This document shows, one piece after another, positions 1-8,510 of a stretch of DNA of 53,003 nt. A program made the position numbers and the translations under genes. Within the stretch, counting starts at the first letter, position 1. Each line of letters starts with the position of its first letter. The notes under the pieces were generated by a model. That model was not told the DNA's origin and searched no databases. It saw only the letters and a program-made list of their open reading frames with translations. The DNA is from Pirellulales bacterium (GTDB taxonomy: Bacteria > Planctomycetota > Planctomycetia > Pirellulales > JAICIG01): positions 1 through 53,003 of the forward strand of contig JAICLL010000023.1 of NCBI GenBank assembly GCA_025927475.1, read 5' to 3'.

Positions 1-28
1 AGCCGCTTTCATACGTTCTGATTGCAAG

Positions 29-99
29 TAGCTCGTCGGGGAGTTGAACCCCGGCCTTCGGCTTGAAGGGCCGACATCCTGCCGCTAGACGAACGAGCC
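29..99 (-). tRNA. tRNA-Glu (anticodon TTC), atypical
   Basis: The minus strand folds into a full cloverleaf: a 7-bp acceptor stem (GGCTCGT with ACGAGCT, G-U closing), a D arm like that of tRNA-Glu (GTCTAGCGGC), anticodon stem TCGGC/GCCGA around loop CCTTCAA, a 4-nt variable region and T arm CGGGG-TTCAACT-CCCCG. The anticodon position reads TTC (Glu). Position 33, nearly always U, is C here, and no CCA is encoded. It lies only 14 nt from the next tRNA, as in a tRNA array. The fold is seen directly; whether it is functional is uncertain. Confidence 0.8.
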
Positions 100-113
100 A
101 CATGTTTTGTCAG

Positions 114-185
114 TGGGTCGGGAGGTGCTCGAATCCTCGTCTCCTGGTTTTCAGCCAAGTGCTAGACCGTCTCAGCTACCGACCC
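114..185 (-). tRNA. tRNA-Phe (anticodon GAA), atypical
   Basis: The minus strand gives acceptor stem GGGTCGG/CCGACCC with discriminator A, D arm GCTG...TAGC with GG in the loop, anticodon stem CTTGG/CCAGG around loop CTGAAAA (anticodon GAA, Phe) and T arm GAGGA-TTCGAGC-ACCTC. The T arm has A53 opposite A61, where tRNAs almost universally have the G53-C61 pair. No CCA is encoded. The adjacent tRNA-Glu is also unusual, so both may belong to a divergent tRNA array continuing left of the window. Confidence 0.8.
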
Positions 186-204
186 ATGATTTGGTGCTCG
201 CCAA

Positions 205-240
205 CGAAAAAAGGCCCGGTGTCTCGTGACACCGGGCCTT
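205..240 (-). terminator. Rho-independent terminator, minus strand
   Basis: A perfect 13-bp inverted repeat (211-223 and 228-240) with a 4-base loop is followed on the minus strand by a run of six T. It would end a minus-strand transcript coming from above position 240 and so insulates the two tRNAs. No convincing gene was found upstream to account for it. Confidence 0.8.
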
Positions 241-552
241 GGATGAGCCTTGCTTTGCCGCGCCGGCCGGCAGGCCGGGCAAGAAACTCAGTGGCCGAGC
301 GTCACAAGCGCAACGGATGCGCGGGGAGCGAATTCGCCCGTTGACCGGCAAATAAGCGCCCTTTGCGTTCGTTCGTGATGCTGGGCCGTATGAACATCAT
401 GGTAAAATTCGCTGGCCCCGCGCCGGCCAGCGCCAGCGACCTGAGGGCCGTCGTCAAAACCGGCACGACTTGATCGCGCTGTTGGCTGTGCCTGATATCG
501 TATATCCTCTTAGACGCCGGAAGTTTCGATTGGTTCACACAATTTTTTAGCT
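241..552. other. Gap with no recognised gene
   Basis: This stretch separates the minus-strand terminator from the lipoprotein gene. A 78-codon minus-strand reading frame (302-538) lies just upstream of the terminator, but its composition is not protein-like and it has no recognisable domain. The terminator argues for some minus-strand transcript here, perhaps a small RNA or peptide. Confidence 0.3.
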
Positions 553-735
553 ATGGCAGATTCGTGCTCGGATTGCAGCGGGAGGCGAGAGCGGGCAGAA
601 CGGCTTCTCGTCGTTGGTTTTCTCGCGTTGTTGGGCGGATGCTGGTCGTCTCAGCCCAGCCCGCCGCCGGCCGCGACGGCGTCAAGTCAATCACAAGAGG
701 ATACAGCGGTTGACGACCTGTTGGATCTGATCTGA
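553..735 (+). CDS. Small putative lipoprotein (60 aa)
   Basis: A short protein with a charged N-terminus, a hydrophobic stretch and the lipobox LLGGC, which puts the lipidated cysteine at residue 30, followed by a Ser/Pro/Ala-rich tail ending in acidic and leucine residues. That is the layout of a lipid-anchored exported peptide. No clear Shine-Dalgarno site precedes the ATG. It could be an independent small lipoprotein or a chance frame; the lipobox is the main support. Function unknown. Confidence 0.5.
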   Translation: MADSCSDCSGRRERAERLLVVGFLALLGGCWSSQPSPPPAATASSQSQEDTAVDDLLDLI

Positions 736-890
736 TTCGACGATACGGTCACCACGAATGGAAAGTTGCCTCCAACATTCCCCAATGTGTGTTTGCCCGC
801 TCGGCCACGCCTTGACGACGGCCGCTAAACCGCCGACACTTGGTCCCAAAACGCCAAGCAGAACGCCAATTCTATGGCATACGGTCCCGC

Positions 891-1853
891 ATGACTGCCA
901 CGCCCGAACAAGCTCAGACCGGGCCAGTTGACCTGTCCCCTGCTCAGCCGGTGGCGGTGGGGCCGGTGGGGCCGGTGGGGCCGGTGGGGCCGGTGGGCGT
1001 GGGGCATGTGCTCCAGCACGTGCGCGGGCCGGAAGATGCCACGCGGCCCGCGGTGGTCGAGTTCCGCCGCGTCGCCAAAACCTATCACGCCGGCACGCGC
1101 GCCGCCTTTACCGCGGTGCGTGACGTGACGTTTACCGTGGAAGACCTGCCGGGCAAGGGCGAATTCATCTGCGTACTCGGCCCGAGCGGCTGCGGCAAAA
1201 GCACCATTCTGAGGCTGATCGCGGCGCTCGAACCGCAGCATCCGCCCAGCAGCGGCGAAGTGCTGGTGCTGGGAAAGCCGGTCACGCGACCCGGTCCCGA
1301 CCGCGGCATGGTGTTTCAAGATTACACCAGCTTCGACAACCGCAGCGTGCTCGACAACGTGGCGTTCGGGCTGGAATGCTTGGGCGTGCGGCGGCGGCAG
1401 CGATACGAACTGGCGCGGCAGTGGATCGCCCACGTCGGGCTGAACGTGGCAAGCGACGAAGGCAAATACCCGCATGAGCTGTCGGGCGGCATGCGGCAAC
1501 GGGTGGCCATCGCCCGAACGCTCGCCTTGCGGCCGCGGATCATTCTGATGGATGAACCGTTCGGGGCCCTCGACCCGCACACGCGAATGAACATGCAAGA
1601 CCTGCTCATGAGCCTCTGGCGCGAGGTCGAAGCGACGGTGTTCTTTGTGACGCATTCGATTGAAGAAGCGGTTTTCCTGGGCGACCGGGTTTATATACTC
1701 AGCAATTCGCCCGGCACGATCTTGCAAGAGTTGAAGGTCGAGCCGGCCGACCGCCCCAGCCAGCAGATGCAGCGTGAGCCGCGGTTTCAGGAAACGGTGG
1801 GATACATTCGCGACTTGATCTCAAAACTTGAAGAGAGCCGCCGGGCCGACTGA
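891..1853 (+). CDS. ABC transporter ATP-binding protein, NitT/TauT family
   Basis: ATPase subunit of the nitrate/taurine/sulfonate importer type, 320 aa. It has Walker A GPSGCGKST (about 97-105), Q-loop Q143, signature LSGGMRQR (197-204), Walker B IILMDEP (217-223) and H-loop H255, so it should hydrolyse ATP. The ATG at 891 is preferred over an in-frame TTG at 840. A GPV repeat (residues about 24-36), encoded by a 9-bp tandem repeat at about 951-996, precedes the ATPase core. No permease or binding protein is adjacent. The next gene, 8 bp downstream, encodes a membrane/coiled-coil protein that may be its partner (inference). Confidence 0.9.
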   Translation: MTATPEQAQTGPVDLSPAQPVAVGPVGPVGPVGPVGVGHVLQHVRGPEDATRPAVVEFRRVAKTYHAGTRAAFTAVRDVTFTVEDLPGKGEFICVLGPSGCGKSTILRLIAALEPQHPPSSGEVLVLGKPVTRPGPDRGMVFQDYTSFDNRSVLDNVAFGLECLGVRRRQRYELARQWIAHVGLNVASDEGKYPHELSGGMRQRVAIARTLALRPRIILMDEPFGALDPHTRMNMQDLLMSLWREVEATVFFVTHSIEEAVFLGDRVYILSNSPGTILQELKVEPADRPSQQMQREPRFQETVGYIRDLISKLEESRRAD

Positions 1854-1861
1854 GCCAAGCC

Positions 1862-2731
1862 GTGACATTCGCCAAGTATCTGAAAGCCGCGTTTGCCAAT
1901 CGTTGGAACCTGCTGGCGTTCTTGGGTTCGTTGGGTTTTGCCGCGCTCAGCGGCGTGCCCGACGTGGTGATGCCGTTGGTGCTCGCCGGCGAAGTGGCCT
2001 ACCTGGGGCTGTTGGGCACGCATCCGAAGTTTCAAAGCTATGTCGATGCGCAGTTGGCCAAGGCCCAGCGCCAGCAGACCACGGCTTCGGCCGAGCAAAC
2101 GCTCAAGGGAATCCTCAGCTCGTTGCCGCGCGCGTCGGTAGCCCGATTTAAAGAGCTGCGTGATCGCTGCCTGGAACTGCGGCAGATCGCCACTCAACTG
2201 CAGGCCGCCGACAAGGACGGCGGCGGCCATTTAGAGCAATTCCAGGCAGCCGGGCTCGACCGATTGTTGTGGATCTATCTGCGGCTGCTGTTCACCGAGT
2301 ATGCCCTGGGCCAGTTTCTCCAGCGAACCGAGCGGCGCGGCATCGAAGCGGAAATTGCGGTGCTCGAAGAACGGCTGAAGTCGTTGGCCGCAGCGGCGGC
2401 CGGTTCGCCGCAGGAAAAAATGCGCAAAACGCTGGAAGACAACATTCAAACCTGCCGCGATCGGCTGGCGAACCATCAAAAGGCCCGCGACAACTTTGAA
2501 TTGGTGCGGCTGGAAATCGACCGGCTGGAAAACAAGATCAAGTCGCTCTCGGAACTGGCCATCAACCGCCAAGAGCCGGATTTCATTTCCGGCCAGGTCG
2601 ACCAGGTGGCCACCAGCATGCTCGACGCCGAGCGGACGATGAACGAGCTGCAATTTGCCACAGGTCTGCGCCCCGCGGACGAGGCCGTGCCCGAACTGCT
2701 CGAACGGGCGACCGTGAAGTCGCGGCCCTGA
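1862..2731 (+). CDS. Hypothetical membrane-anchored coiled-coil protein
   Basis: 289 aa from a GTG start 8 bp after the ABC ATPase gene, so probably cotranscribed. Residues about 15-50 form one or two hydrophobic segments. The rest is Glu/Lys/Arg/Leu-rich and predicted helical: a stretch of long acidic-basic helices at about 60-230 that looks like coiled coil (with a short Ala-rich break near 175), then a short tail. No known domain was recognised. The position suggests a dedicated membrane partner or regulator of the orphan ATPase; this is inference. Confidence 0.75.
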   Translation: MTFAKYLKAAFANRWNLLAFLGSLGFAALSGVPDVVMPLVLAGEVAYLGLLGTHPKFQSYVDAQLAKAQRQQTTASAEQTLKGILSSLPRASVARFKELRDRCLELRQIATQLQAADKDGGGHLEQFQAAGLDRLLWIYLRLLFTEYALGQFLQRTERRGIEAEIAVLEERLKSLAAAAAGSPQEKMRKTLEDNIQTCRDRLANHQKARDNFELVRLEIDRLENKIKSLSELAINRQEPDFISGQVDQVATSMLDAERTMNELQFATGLRPADEAVPELLERATVKSRP

Positions 2732-2738
2732 GCGCAGC

Positions 2739-3809
2739 TCACTCCAGCTCTGCCATGAACCGCAGAAACTGGGCTTCGAGCAGCCGCAAATCATTGCCAA
2801 AAATCTCGGTGAAATCGGCCACCCGCTGCCGCGCGTCGTAGGGCTGGAAGTCGGGCCGGTTGGCGGTGCGGGCCAGCAGCTCGGCGTATTTCTTGGGCCG
2901 CGTCTCGACCAGATAGAACGACAGCGCCCAAGCTTCGGCATAGGCGCGGTCGACATTGGTCTGAAACAGCTCGTCGCCGCTGAGGAATTCGGCGAGCGAG
3001 CCTTTGGGCCGCTGCGCGACAAGCCGCCGAAACTCTTGCAGCCGCCCGAGATTGTAGCGCGCCACACGCGTCGAATGATGCGTCGAATCCCACACGCCCT
3101 GCGCTTCGAACATGGTGCCGAGACCTTCGACCAGCCAACGCGGCATCTGGCCGAAGCGCGTGTGCAGCCCGGTGTTGAACGCCGTCTGGTGGGTCGCTTC
3201 GTGGATAATGGTGTCGGCGTTCTCGTGCCAGTCGCGCGGGTTGGCATTGCCGCCGCTGACGTCGAACAAGCTCACGCGATTGCTGATTGGCGAATAATAG
3301 CCCAGCACGTTGGAGCCGATCTGCGCGCCCTCGGCGTGTGCGTAGTGCAGAAAGTCGTCTTGGTTGCGAAACACGATCGCCAGCAGCGGAAAGGCGGGTT
3401 CGTGCAGCTCGAAGCCGCGCACGTGGAAATAGTGCATGAACGATCGGTAGAGATCTTCGAATCGCTTGCTCCAATAATCGCGCTGGCCGGGGGCGTGGGC
3501 CACCAGGTAATGCCCGGTGCCGCTGATCTCGAAGGCGTGCCCCAGTTCGCCGGCCAGCCGGCTGCGCATCTCGGCCGCTGTGTAACTATGAAACGAACTG
3601 GACGATTTGCGGAATTGGCTGGCCTCGCCGGGCGAAAAACTCCAGAGCCGCCCGTCGCGGCCGAGCAATTCCACCTGGTGGTCCGACCAGATCAACGGCG
3701 CCCCCTCGACGTGCTTGCCGCGCAGGTTGAGATCGAGCGTCCAGCGGGGTTCGCCCGCCTGGACGACGACGGCGATGCAACAAAGGGCGGCAGCGCAGCA
3801 GACACGCAT
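2739..3809 (-). CDS. DUF1570 family secreted putative metallopeptidase
   Basis: 356 aa. A signal peptide (hydrophobic residues 4-18) is followed by an SHD1/SH3-like stretch (about 22-70, beginning RWT and including WSDHQVELLGRDGRLWSF) common in planctomycete surface proteins. A DUF1570 domain then carries HEATHQ (203-208), an HExxH zinc-protease motif, with a downstream Glu-containing helix (WLVEGLGTMFE). It should act outside the cytoplasmic membrane; the substrate is unknown. The ATG at 3809 is chosen because it opens the signal peptide. It converges with the preceding gene with 7 bp between them. Confidence 0.85.
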   Translation of the reverse strand: MRVCCAAALCCIAVVVQAGEPRWTLDLNLRGKHVEGAPLIWSDHQVELLGRDGRLWSFSPGEASQFRKSSSSFHSYTAAEMRSRLAGELGHAFEISGTGHYLVAHAPGQRDYWSKRFEDLYRSFMHYFHVRGFELHEPAFPLLAIVFRNQDDFLHYAHAEGAQIGSNVLGYYSPISNRVSLFDVSGGNANPRDWHENADTIIHEATHQTAFNTGLHTRFGQMPRWLVEGLGTMFEAQGVWDSTHHSTRVARYNLGRLQEFRRLVAQRPKGSLAEFLSGDELFQTNVDRAYAEAWALSFYLVETRPKKYAELLARTANRPDFQPYDARQRVADFTEIFGNDLRLLEAQFLRFMAELE

Positions 3810-3946
3810 GGCGTAAAAGACCTCCCGGGTCAAAGGAAGCAGCCTTACCTTAAATTTAGGCCATAGTTGCTGGCAGGGCGGTCGCGGCGGCCGTAAAATA
3901 TGGGCGTGAGTTCGGGGGCCTCAAGGCTATTTAGAGAGGTGATTTC

Positions 3947-5335
3947 ATGCGCCGACCGTTGTTTGTTCTCACGGCGGTATTGCTAGGGGCAACCACAGGG
4001 GCGGCGCGCGGCGACGAGACGGGCCCACCGCCCGCGGATGACGCTTCCGCAAAAACCACCGCGGCCGAAAAAGCCGAAAGCGAGGCCTCCGATGCCGCCA
4101 CCGAAGAAAAAAATGCCGAACTGGCCGAGTCGGTGCGGAAGCTGATCCGCGAACTCGATGCCTCGCAGAAATCGCGGCGCGTCGAAGCGGAGACGCAGCT
4201 CATCGCCCTGGGCGCGAAAATTCTGGATTACCTGCCCGAAAACACCGACCGCATGCCCGCCGAAGTCCGCGAACGGCTCAACCGCGTGCGGGCGAAGCTC
4301 GAAAAATCGCAGGCGCAAAACACCGTCGAGCCGACCAGCGTCACGCTGAGCGGTGAACAGCCGCTCTCAAAGATCCTGGCGGCGCTGGAAAAACAAACCG
4401 GCAACCACGTGACCGATTTGCGCGAGGAGTTTGGTCAGGACGTGGGCGATCCGAAGCAAAAGGTCGACTTTAAGCAGACGCCCTTCTGGCAGGCGCTCGA
4501 TCAGGTACTCGATCAGGCGGGGCTGAGCATCTATCCCTATGCGGCCGAGGATGGCGGCGTCGGCTTGGTGAGCCGATCGGAAAGCCAATTGCCGCGGTCC
4601 GAGCGGGCCACCTATGCGGGCGCGTTTCGTATTGAGGCCACCGAGTTCGTGGCCCGGCGCGATCTGCGCGATCCGATGAGCCATAATCTCAGTCTCACGC
4701 TGGAGGCCGCCTGGGAGCCGCGTCTCCAACCGATTGTCATTCTGCAGCCGATGGAAAGCATCGAAGCGGTGGACGACCACGGTCAGCCGGTGCCCGTGGC
4801 CGCCTCAGGCAATGAAATGGAGATTGGCGTCGACGCCGACATGAAGTCGATCGAGTTGCCCATTCAGTTTGAGCTGCCCGAACGCACGTCGCGTCGGCTG
4901 GCGTCGCTGAAGGGAAAACTGACGGCTATGCTGCCGGGCCGCATCGAGACGTTTCGCTTCGCCAACCTCGACAAGGCGAAGCGCGTGGAGCGGAAGCGGG
5001 CCGACCTGACCGTGGTGCTGGAAGACGTTCGCAAGAATGATGCGGTGTGGGAAGTGCGCGTTTTGCTGGTGTTTGAAAAGGCATCCGGGGCACTCCAGTC
5101 GCATCGCAGCAGCGGTTGGGTGGCCGGCAATCCGGCCTTCCTCGAAGGTCCGGACAAAAAGCTGATTCCGTATGCCGGTTTGGAAACGACCCGCGAAACC
5201 GAGTCGGAGGCGGGCGTGGCCTATAAATTTGTCTTGCCGAAAGGTGTGAAGGGCTATACCTTCGTCTACAAAACGCCAACGGCTATTGTCAGCCTGCCGA
5301 TCGACTACGAGCTAAAGGACCTGGATTTGCCGTAA
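3947..5335 (+). CDS. Secreted hypothetical protein
   Basis: 462 aa. A signal peptide (cleavage near the AARG at about 20-23) is followed by an Ala/Glu-rich helical region (25-115), then a segment at about 130-200 (LSGEQPLSKILAALEKQTG) resembling the short secretin/STN-like fold seen in many planctomycete exported proteins, and a beta-rich C-terminal half. No catalytic motif was found. A weak AG-rich site (AGAGAGGTG) precedes the ATG. It is followed by a palindromic repeat and a prolyl isomerase gene on the same strand, so a role in envelope protein quality is possible but unproven. Confidence 0.8.
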   Translation: MRRPLFVLTAVLLGATTGAARGDETGPPPADDASAKTTAAEKAESEASDAATEEKNAELAESVRKLIRELDASQKSRRVEAETQLIALGAKILDYLPENTDRMPAEVRERLNRVRAKLEKSQAQNTVEPTSVTLSGEQPLSKILAALEKQTGNHVTDLREEFGQDVGDPKQKVDFKQTPFWQALDQVLDQAGLSIYPYAAEDGGVGLVSRSESQLPRSERATYAGAFRIEATEFVARRDLRDPMSHNLSLTLEAAWEPRLQPIVILQPMESIEAVDDHGQPVPVAASGNEMEIGVDADMKSIELPIQFELPERTSRRLASLKGKLTAMLPGRIETFRFANLDKAKRVERKRADLTVVLEDVRKNDAVWEVRVLLVFEKASGALQSHRSSGWVAGNPAFLEGPDKKLIPYAGLETTRETESEAGVAYKFVLPKGVKGYTFVYKTPTAIVSLPIDYELKDLDLP

Positions 5336-5404
5336 GGTAGCCCCGGGCCTTGTGCCCGGCGAGCCGGCAGCGGCCCCAGGCGGGCCACAAGGGCCTGGGC
5401 TATC
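5336..5404. repeat. MITE/REP-like inverted repeat, family A, copy 1
   Basis: The arms GTAGCCCCGGGCCTTGTGCCC and, inverted, GGGCCACAAGGGCCTGGGCTAT flank a core CGGCAGCGGCCCCAGG. A second near-identical full copy lies at 7332-7402, and half copies at 7431-7457, 8530-8557 and 35524-35549. It can form a hairpin between the two genes. Confidence 0.75.
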
Positions 5405-5433
5405 TCGAAACATTAACCACAAGCGGTGCGACG

Positions 5434-6477
5434 ATGCACGTGAGATGTTGGCGCGTAAAAGCGCCAGGCGGCGATACCCGGCGTGTTCATGTACTTTGGA
5501 CGTCGGCCGCCTGTGCGTCAGTGATTGGTTTGCTCGCGCAATCAATCGTTCAGGCCGCGCCCAAGCCGACCGGCGAGGCTCCGATCGCCGCTCGGGTTGG
5601 CGGCGAAGCGGTGTATGTGGCCGAGGTGGACGACCTGATTGCGCGGACCCGCGCGGCCCGGCGCGGCGAAGACGATGTCGCGCCCGAGCTGCGGGCCGAA
5701 GCCCTGGAACAGGCGGTTCATCGCCGGCTAGTAGCCCAGCTTTTGGCGAAAGAAGGCTACGCGCCGACCGACGACGACGTCGATGGCCTGGTCGAAGGTC
5801 TGAAACGCCGCCTGGAAGCGCAAGAACTGTCGCTCGACGAGTTTTTGAAGCGTCACTCGTTTACCCCAGAAATCCTCAGACGGCAGTTAGCCTGGGACTT
5901 GATGTGGGGCCGCTATCTGGCTGCTGAGATGACCGATGAGGCGCTCGAAAAGTACTTCGAAGCGCACCGCCGCGATTACGATGGCACCGAGCTGCGCGTC
6001 AGCCAGATCTTGCTGCGCGTCGACGACCCCACCGACGACGACAAGGTACGCGCCGTCGAACGTCGGGCGGCGCAGCTCCGCCAGCAAATTGTCGACGGCG
6101 AGCTGACATTTGCCGATGCCGCGGCCCGGCATTCTTCAGCGCCCAGCCGCCGGCAGGCGGGCGACCTGGGTTTCATCCCGCGTCACGACCGGATGACCGA
6201 AGCGTTTTCGCGCGCGGCCTTCCAGTTGGAAATCGATGACATCAGTCCGCCCGTGAGCGATCAGTTTGGCGTCCACCTCATTTGCTGCACCGACGCCAAA
6301 GCAGGCAAAAGGTCGTGGCAAGACGTCCGCCGGGCGTTGGCCGAAGCCTGGACGAACCAACGCTTTTTGGAGTTGGCGCACCAGCAGCGGAAGCAAGCGC
6401 GCGTGGAATACACCGGCGCTGTGCCGCACCTTGATCCGGTGACACATGAATTGGCGCCCGCGGATAGCGACCGATGA
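5434..6477 (+). CDS. Peptidyl-prolyl cis-trans isomerase, parvulin (PpiC/SurA-like) type
   Basis: 347 aa. An N-terminal export segment (about 18-42) is followed by a SurA-like chaperone helix region (50-175) and a parvulin rotamase domain (about 185-290) with the typical ELRVSQIL, AGDLGFIPR and FGVHLI blocks. It would catalyse proline isomerisation on exported proteins outside the cytoplasmic membrane. The frame stays open upstream to 5350 through the palindromic repeat, but the ATG at 5434, just before the export signal, is the sensible start. The rest of the operon is unclear. Confidence 0.9.
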   Translation: MHVRCWRVKAPGGDTRRVHVLWTSAACASVIGLLAQSIVQAAPKPTGEAPIAARVGGEAVYVAEVDDLIARTRAARRGEDDVAPELRAEALEQAVHRRLVAQLLAKEGYAPTDDDVDGLVEGLKRRLEAQELSLDEFLKRHSFTPEILRRQLAWDLMWGRYLAAEMTDEALEKYFEAHRRDYDGTELRVSQILLRVDDPTDDDKVRAVERRAAQLRQQIVDGELTFADAAARHSSAPSRRQAGDLGFIPRHDRMTEAFSRAAFQLEIDDISPPVSDQFGVHLICCTDAKAGKRSWQDVRRALAEAWTNQRFLELAHQQRKQARVEYTGAVPHLDPVTHELAPADSDR

Positions 6478-6672
6478 TTCAATCAGCCGCTTCCGCTCCG
6501 CGAAGGCAGGAAGTTCTCAGGGCGGCGCCACTTGCCTGCCGCCACCTGCTTCTGGAAAAGAAATGCGGGCGCGCCGTCAGGACCATGCCCTTGGCGGCAA
6601 ATGAATGGCGGGGGTTGCTGGCATGGCGAAGACCTCCGGTCCCTCAAAAAGGCCCCGGATCCGTATCAAACG

Positions 6673-7284
6673 ATGACCGCTCGACAACCGCCACTGGTCG
6701 ATGTCTGTTGGGCCATCACGTCGTTTTCGGCCACTTTGCCTGCCGTCGACGACCTGCCTGCCATCGACGACGTTCCCGGCGTCGATGACCGTGCCGGCGT
6801 CGACGACCCTGCCGCGAGCTACGCGATGGATGAGCAGCAAGAATCGCAGCAAGAGGCATTGCAGCAAGAGGCATTGCAGCACGAGCTATGGATCGGGCGT
6901 TCCGTGCCGCTCAGCCGCCTGGCCACCGCCGCCACACGGCGGCAATTTCAGGCGGCCCCGGTAGTGCTGGGTTATGATGAAGCCGCCGGGCGGTTGGTGC
7001 TCGTCTATGGCCGCGCCGCGCTGGCCGATGCCAGCCGGGCCGAAGAAATCGACCGTCACGCGTTGGTGCTTCGCTATAATAGCCAGCGCGATGAATTGGA
7101 CGATCTGCTGGCCGCTTGCCGCGAGCTGAAATGCCATTGCGACTACGATGAGCGGGACGGCGAGCCTTGGAATTTGCCCGCGGCCGGCGGCCGGCGGCGG
7201 GTCGACGCGGGCCAGGCGGCTGCCTCGCCCACTTCGCCGCGCCGCGGGCGGCGCACGCGCCGAACCGGCGACGAGACAAACTGA
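6673..7284 (+). CDS. Hypothetical protein with acidic and Gln-rich repeats
   Basis: About 203 aa from the ATG at 6673; an upstream start at 6532 is possible. The N-terminal third has repeats of the type VDDLPAIDDVPGVDDRAG and then QQEALQQEALQ, both visible at DNA level as imperfect tandem repeats. Residues about 70-165 look globular (for example APVVLGYDEAAGRLVLVYGRA), and the C-terminus is basic and low-complexity. I do not recognise the family. It follows ppiC on the same strand with 195 bp between. Confidence 0.6.
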   Translation: MTARQPPLVDVCWAITSFSATLPAVDDLPAIDDVPGVDDRAGVDDPAASYAMDEQQESQQEALQQEALQHELWIGRSVPLSRLATAATRRQFQAAPVVLGYDEAAGRLVLVYGRAALADASRAEEIDRHALVLRYNSQRDELDDLLAACRELKCHCDYDERDGEPWNLPAAGGRRRVDAGQAAASPTSPRRGRRTRRTGDETN

Positions 7285-7331
7285 CCGCGCCCGGGCCGCT
7301 CTGCCGGCCAGTCGACCGTGGCCTGCGGCAC

Positions 7332-7402
7332 GGTAGCTCCCGGGCCTTGTGCCCGGCGGATCGGCAGCGGCCCCAGGCAGGCTACAAGGGCCTGGGCTAC
7401 CT
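7332..7402. repeat. MITE/REP-like inverted repeat, family A, copy 2
   Basis: Nearly the same sequence and arm structure as the element at 5336-5404, including the central CGGCAGCGGCCCCAGG, in the same orientation. It lies in the 230-bp gap before the dehydrogenase gene. A half copy with only the left arm follows at 7431-7457. Confidence 0.75.
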
Positions 7403-7514
7403 GGGTACGAGAACGGTTTTGCGGCGGCCGGTCGCCCCGGGCCTTGTGCCCGGCGGTTGCGGCGTAGGCCGACGCGCCTTGAATGACGCCGCACGAGCCG
7501 TTACGTTTACGGCC

Positions 7515-8510
7515 ATGTCAAAGCGATTCAAGGTGGTCGTCACCGACTTTCTGACCCATCCGCCCGATACCGAAGAGCGCGTTCTGGGCGACCTGGCCCG
7601 CGTCGAAGTATTGCGCGCTCATCACGAAGACGATCTGCTGGGCCGCATCGAAGACGCCGATGCCGTGATGATCTACCATTGTCTGCGGTTTACCGAGAAA
7701 TCGATCGCTCGGCTCGACCGTTGCAAGCTGATCGTGCGGTGCGGCGTGGGTTACGACAACGTCGATTGGGCCTACGCCCGCACGCGCGGAATTCCGGTGG
7801 CCAACGTGCCCGACTACGGCACCGAAGAGGTGGCCGATTCGGCGATCGGCTTGACGCTGGCCTTGACGCGGGGCATTGCCCTGTTGAATTCGCAATTGCG
7901 CTGCGGCGCGGTCGATTGGAGCTATAAGCACGCCGCCCCGCTGGGCCGGCTGCGTGGCCGCGTGTTTGCCATCATCGGCCTCGGCCGCATCGGCTCGGCC
8001 ACCGCCTTGCGGGCCAAGGCGCTGGGCATGGACGTGGCGTATTACGATCCCTATGCGCCCGACGGCCGCGACAAATCGCTCGGCGTGCGGCGGGTCGAGT
8101 CGCTGGAAGAGTTGCTGGCCCAGGCGCACGTGGTGAGCGCGCACTGTCCGCTCACGGCCGAGACGCGGCACATCATGCGCCGCGAAACGATCGAGCAGAT
8201 GCCGACAGGCTCTTACCTGGTGAACACCTCGCGCGGGGCGGTGGTTGATACCAGCGCCATTCCGGGCGCCATCGCCTCGGGACAACTAGCGGGCGCCGGC
8301 ATCGACGTGCTGGAGCACGAGCCCCCGCCCGCCGACGATCCGCTGGTTTCGGCCTGGCGCGATCCGCGCCATCCGGCGCACCACCGCGTGCTCGTCAATC
8401 CGCACACGGCGTTCTACAGCGAAGAGGGTCTGACGGACATGCGCGTCAAAGGCGCCGAGGCCTGCCGTCGAGCGCTCGTTGGCCTGCCGCTGCGCAATGT
8501 CGTGAACTGA
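7515..8510 (+). CDS. D-isomer 2-hydroxyacid dehydrogenase, CtBP-like
   Basis: 331 aa, a usual length for the family. The NAD-binding Rossmann motif GLGRIG is at 155-160. The substrate/catalytic segments are GVGYDNVD (78-85, residues of the substrate loop), TSRGAVVD (catalytic Arg) and NPHTAFYSEE (catalytic His). The family reduces 2-oxoacids with NADH or the reverse; CtBP-like members have uncertain substrates. The frame continues upstream to 7167, but the ATG at 7515 begins the conserved N-terminus. It stands alone between repeats. Confidence 0.9.
   Translation: MSKRFKVVVTDFLTHPPDTEERVLGDLARVEVLRAHHEDDLLGRIEDADAVMIYHCLRFTEKSIARLDRCKLIVRCGVGYDNVDWAYARTRGIPVANVPDYGTEEVADSAIGLTLALTRGIALLNSQLRCGAVDWSYKHAAPLGRLRGRVFAIIGLGRIGSATALRAKALGMDVAYYDPYAPDGRDKSLGVRRVESLEELLAQAHVVSAHCPLTAETRHIMRRETIEQMPTGSYLVNTSRGAVVDTSAIPGAIASGQLAGAGIDVLEHEPPPADDPLVSAWRDPRHPAHHRVLVNPHTAFYSEEGLTDMRVKGAEACRRALVGLPLRNVVN

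Noticed and set aside
302..538. 78-codon minus-strand frame just before the terminator
   Set aside because: No domain, poor composition and no clear ribosome-binding site; kept only as a hint of a minus-strand transcript.
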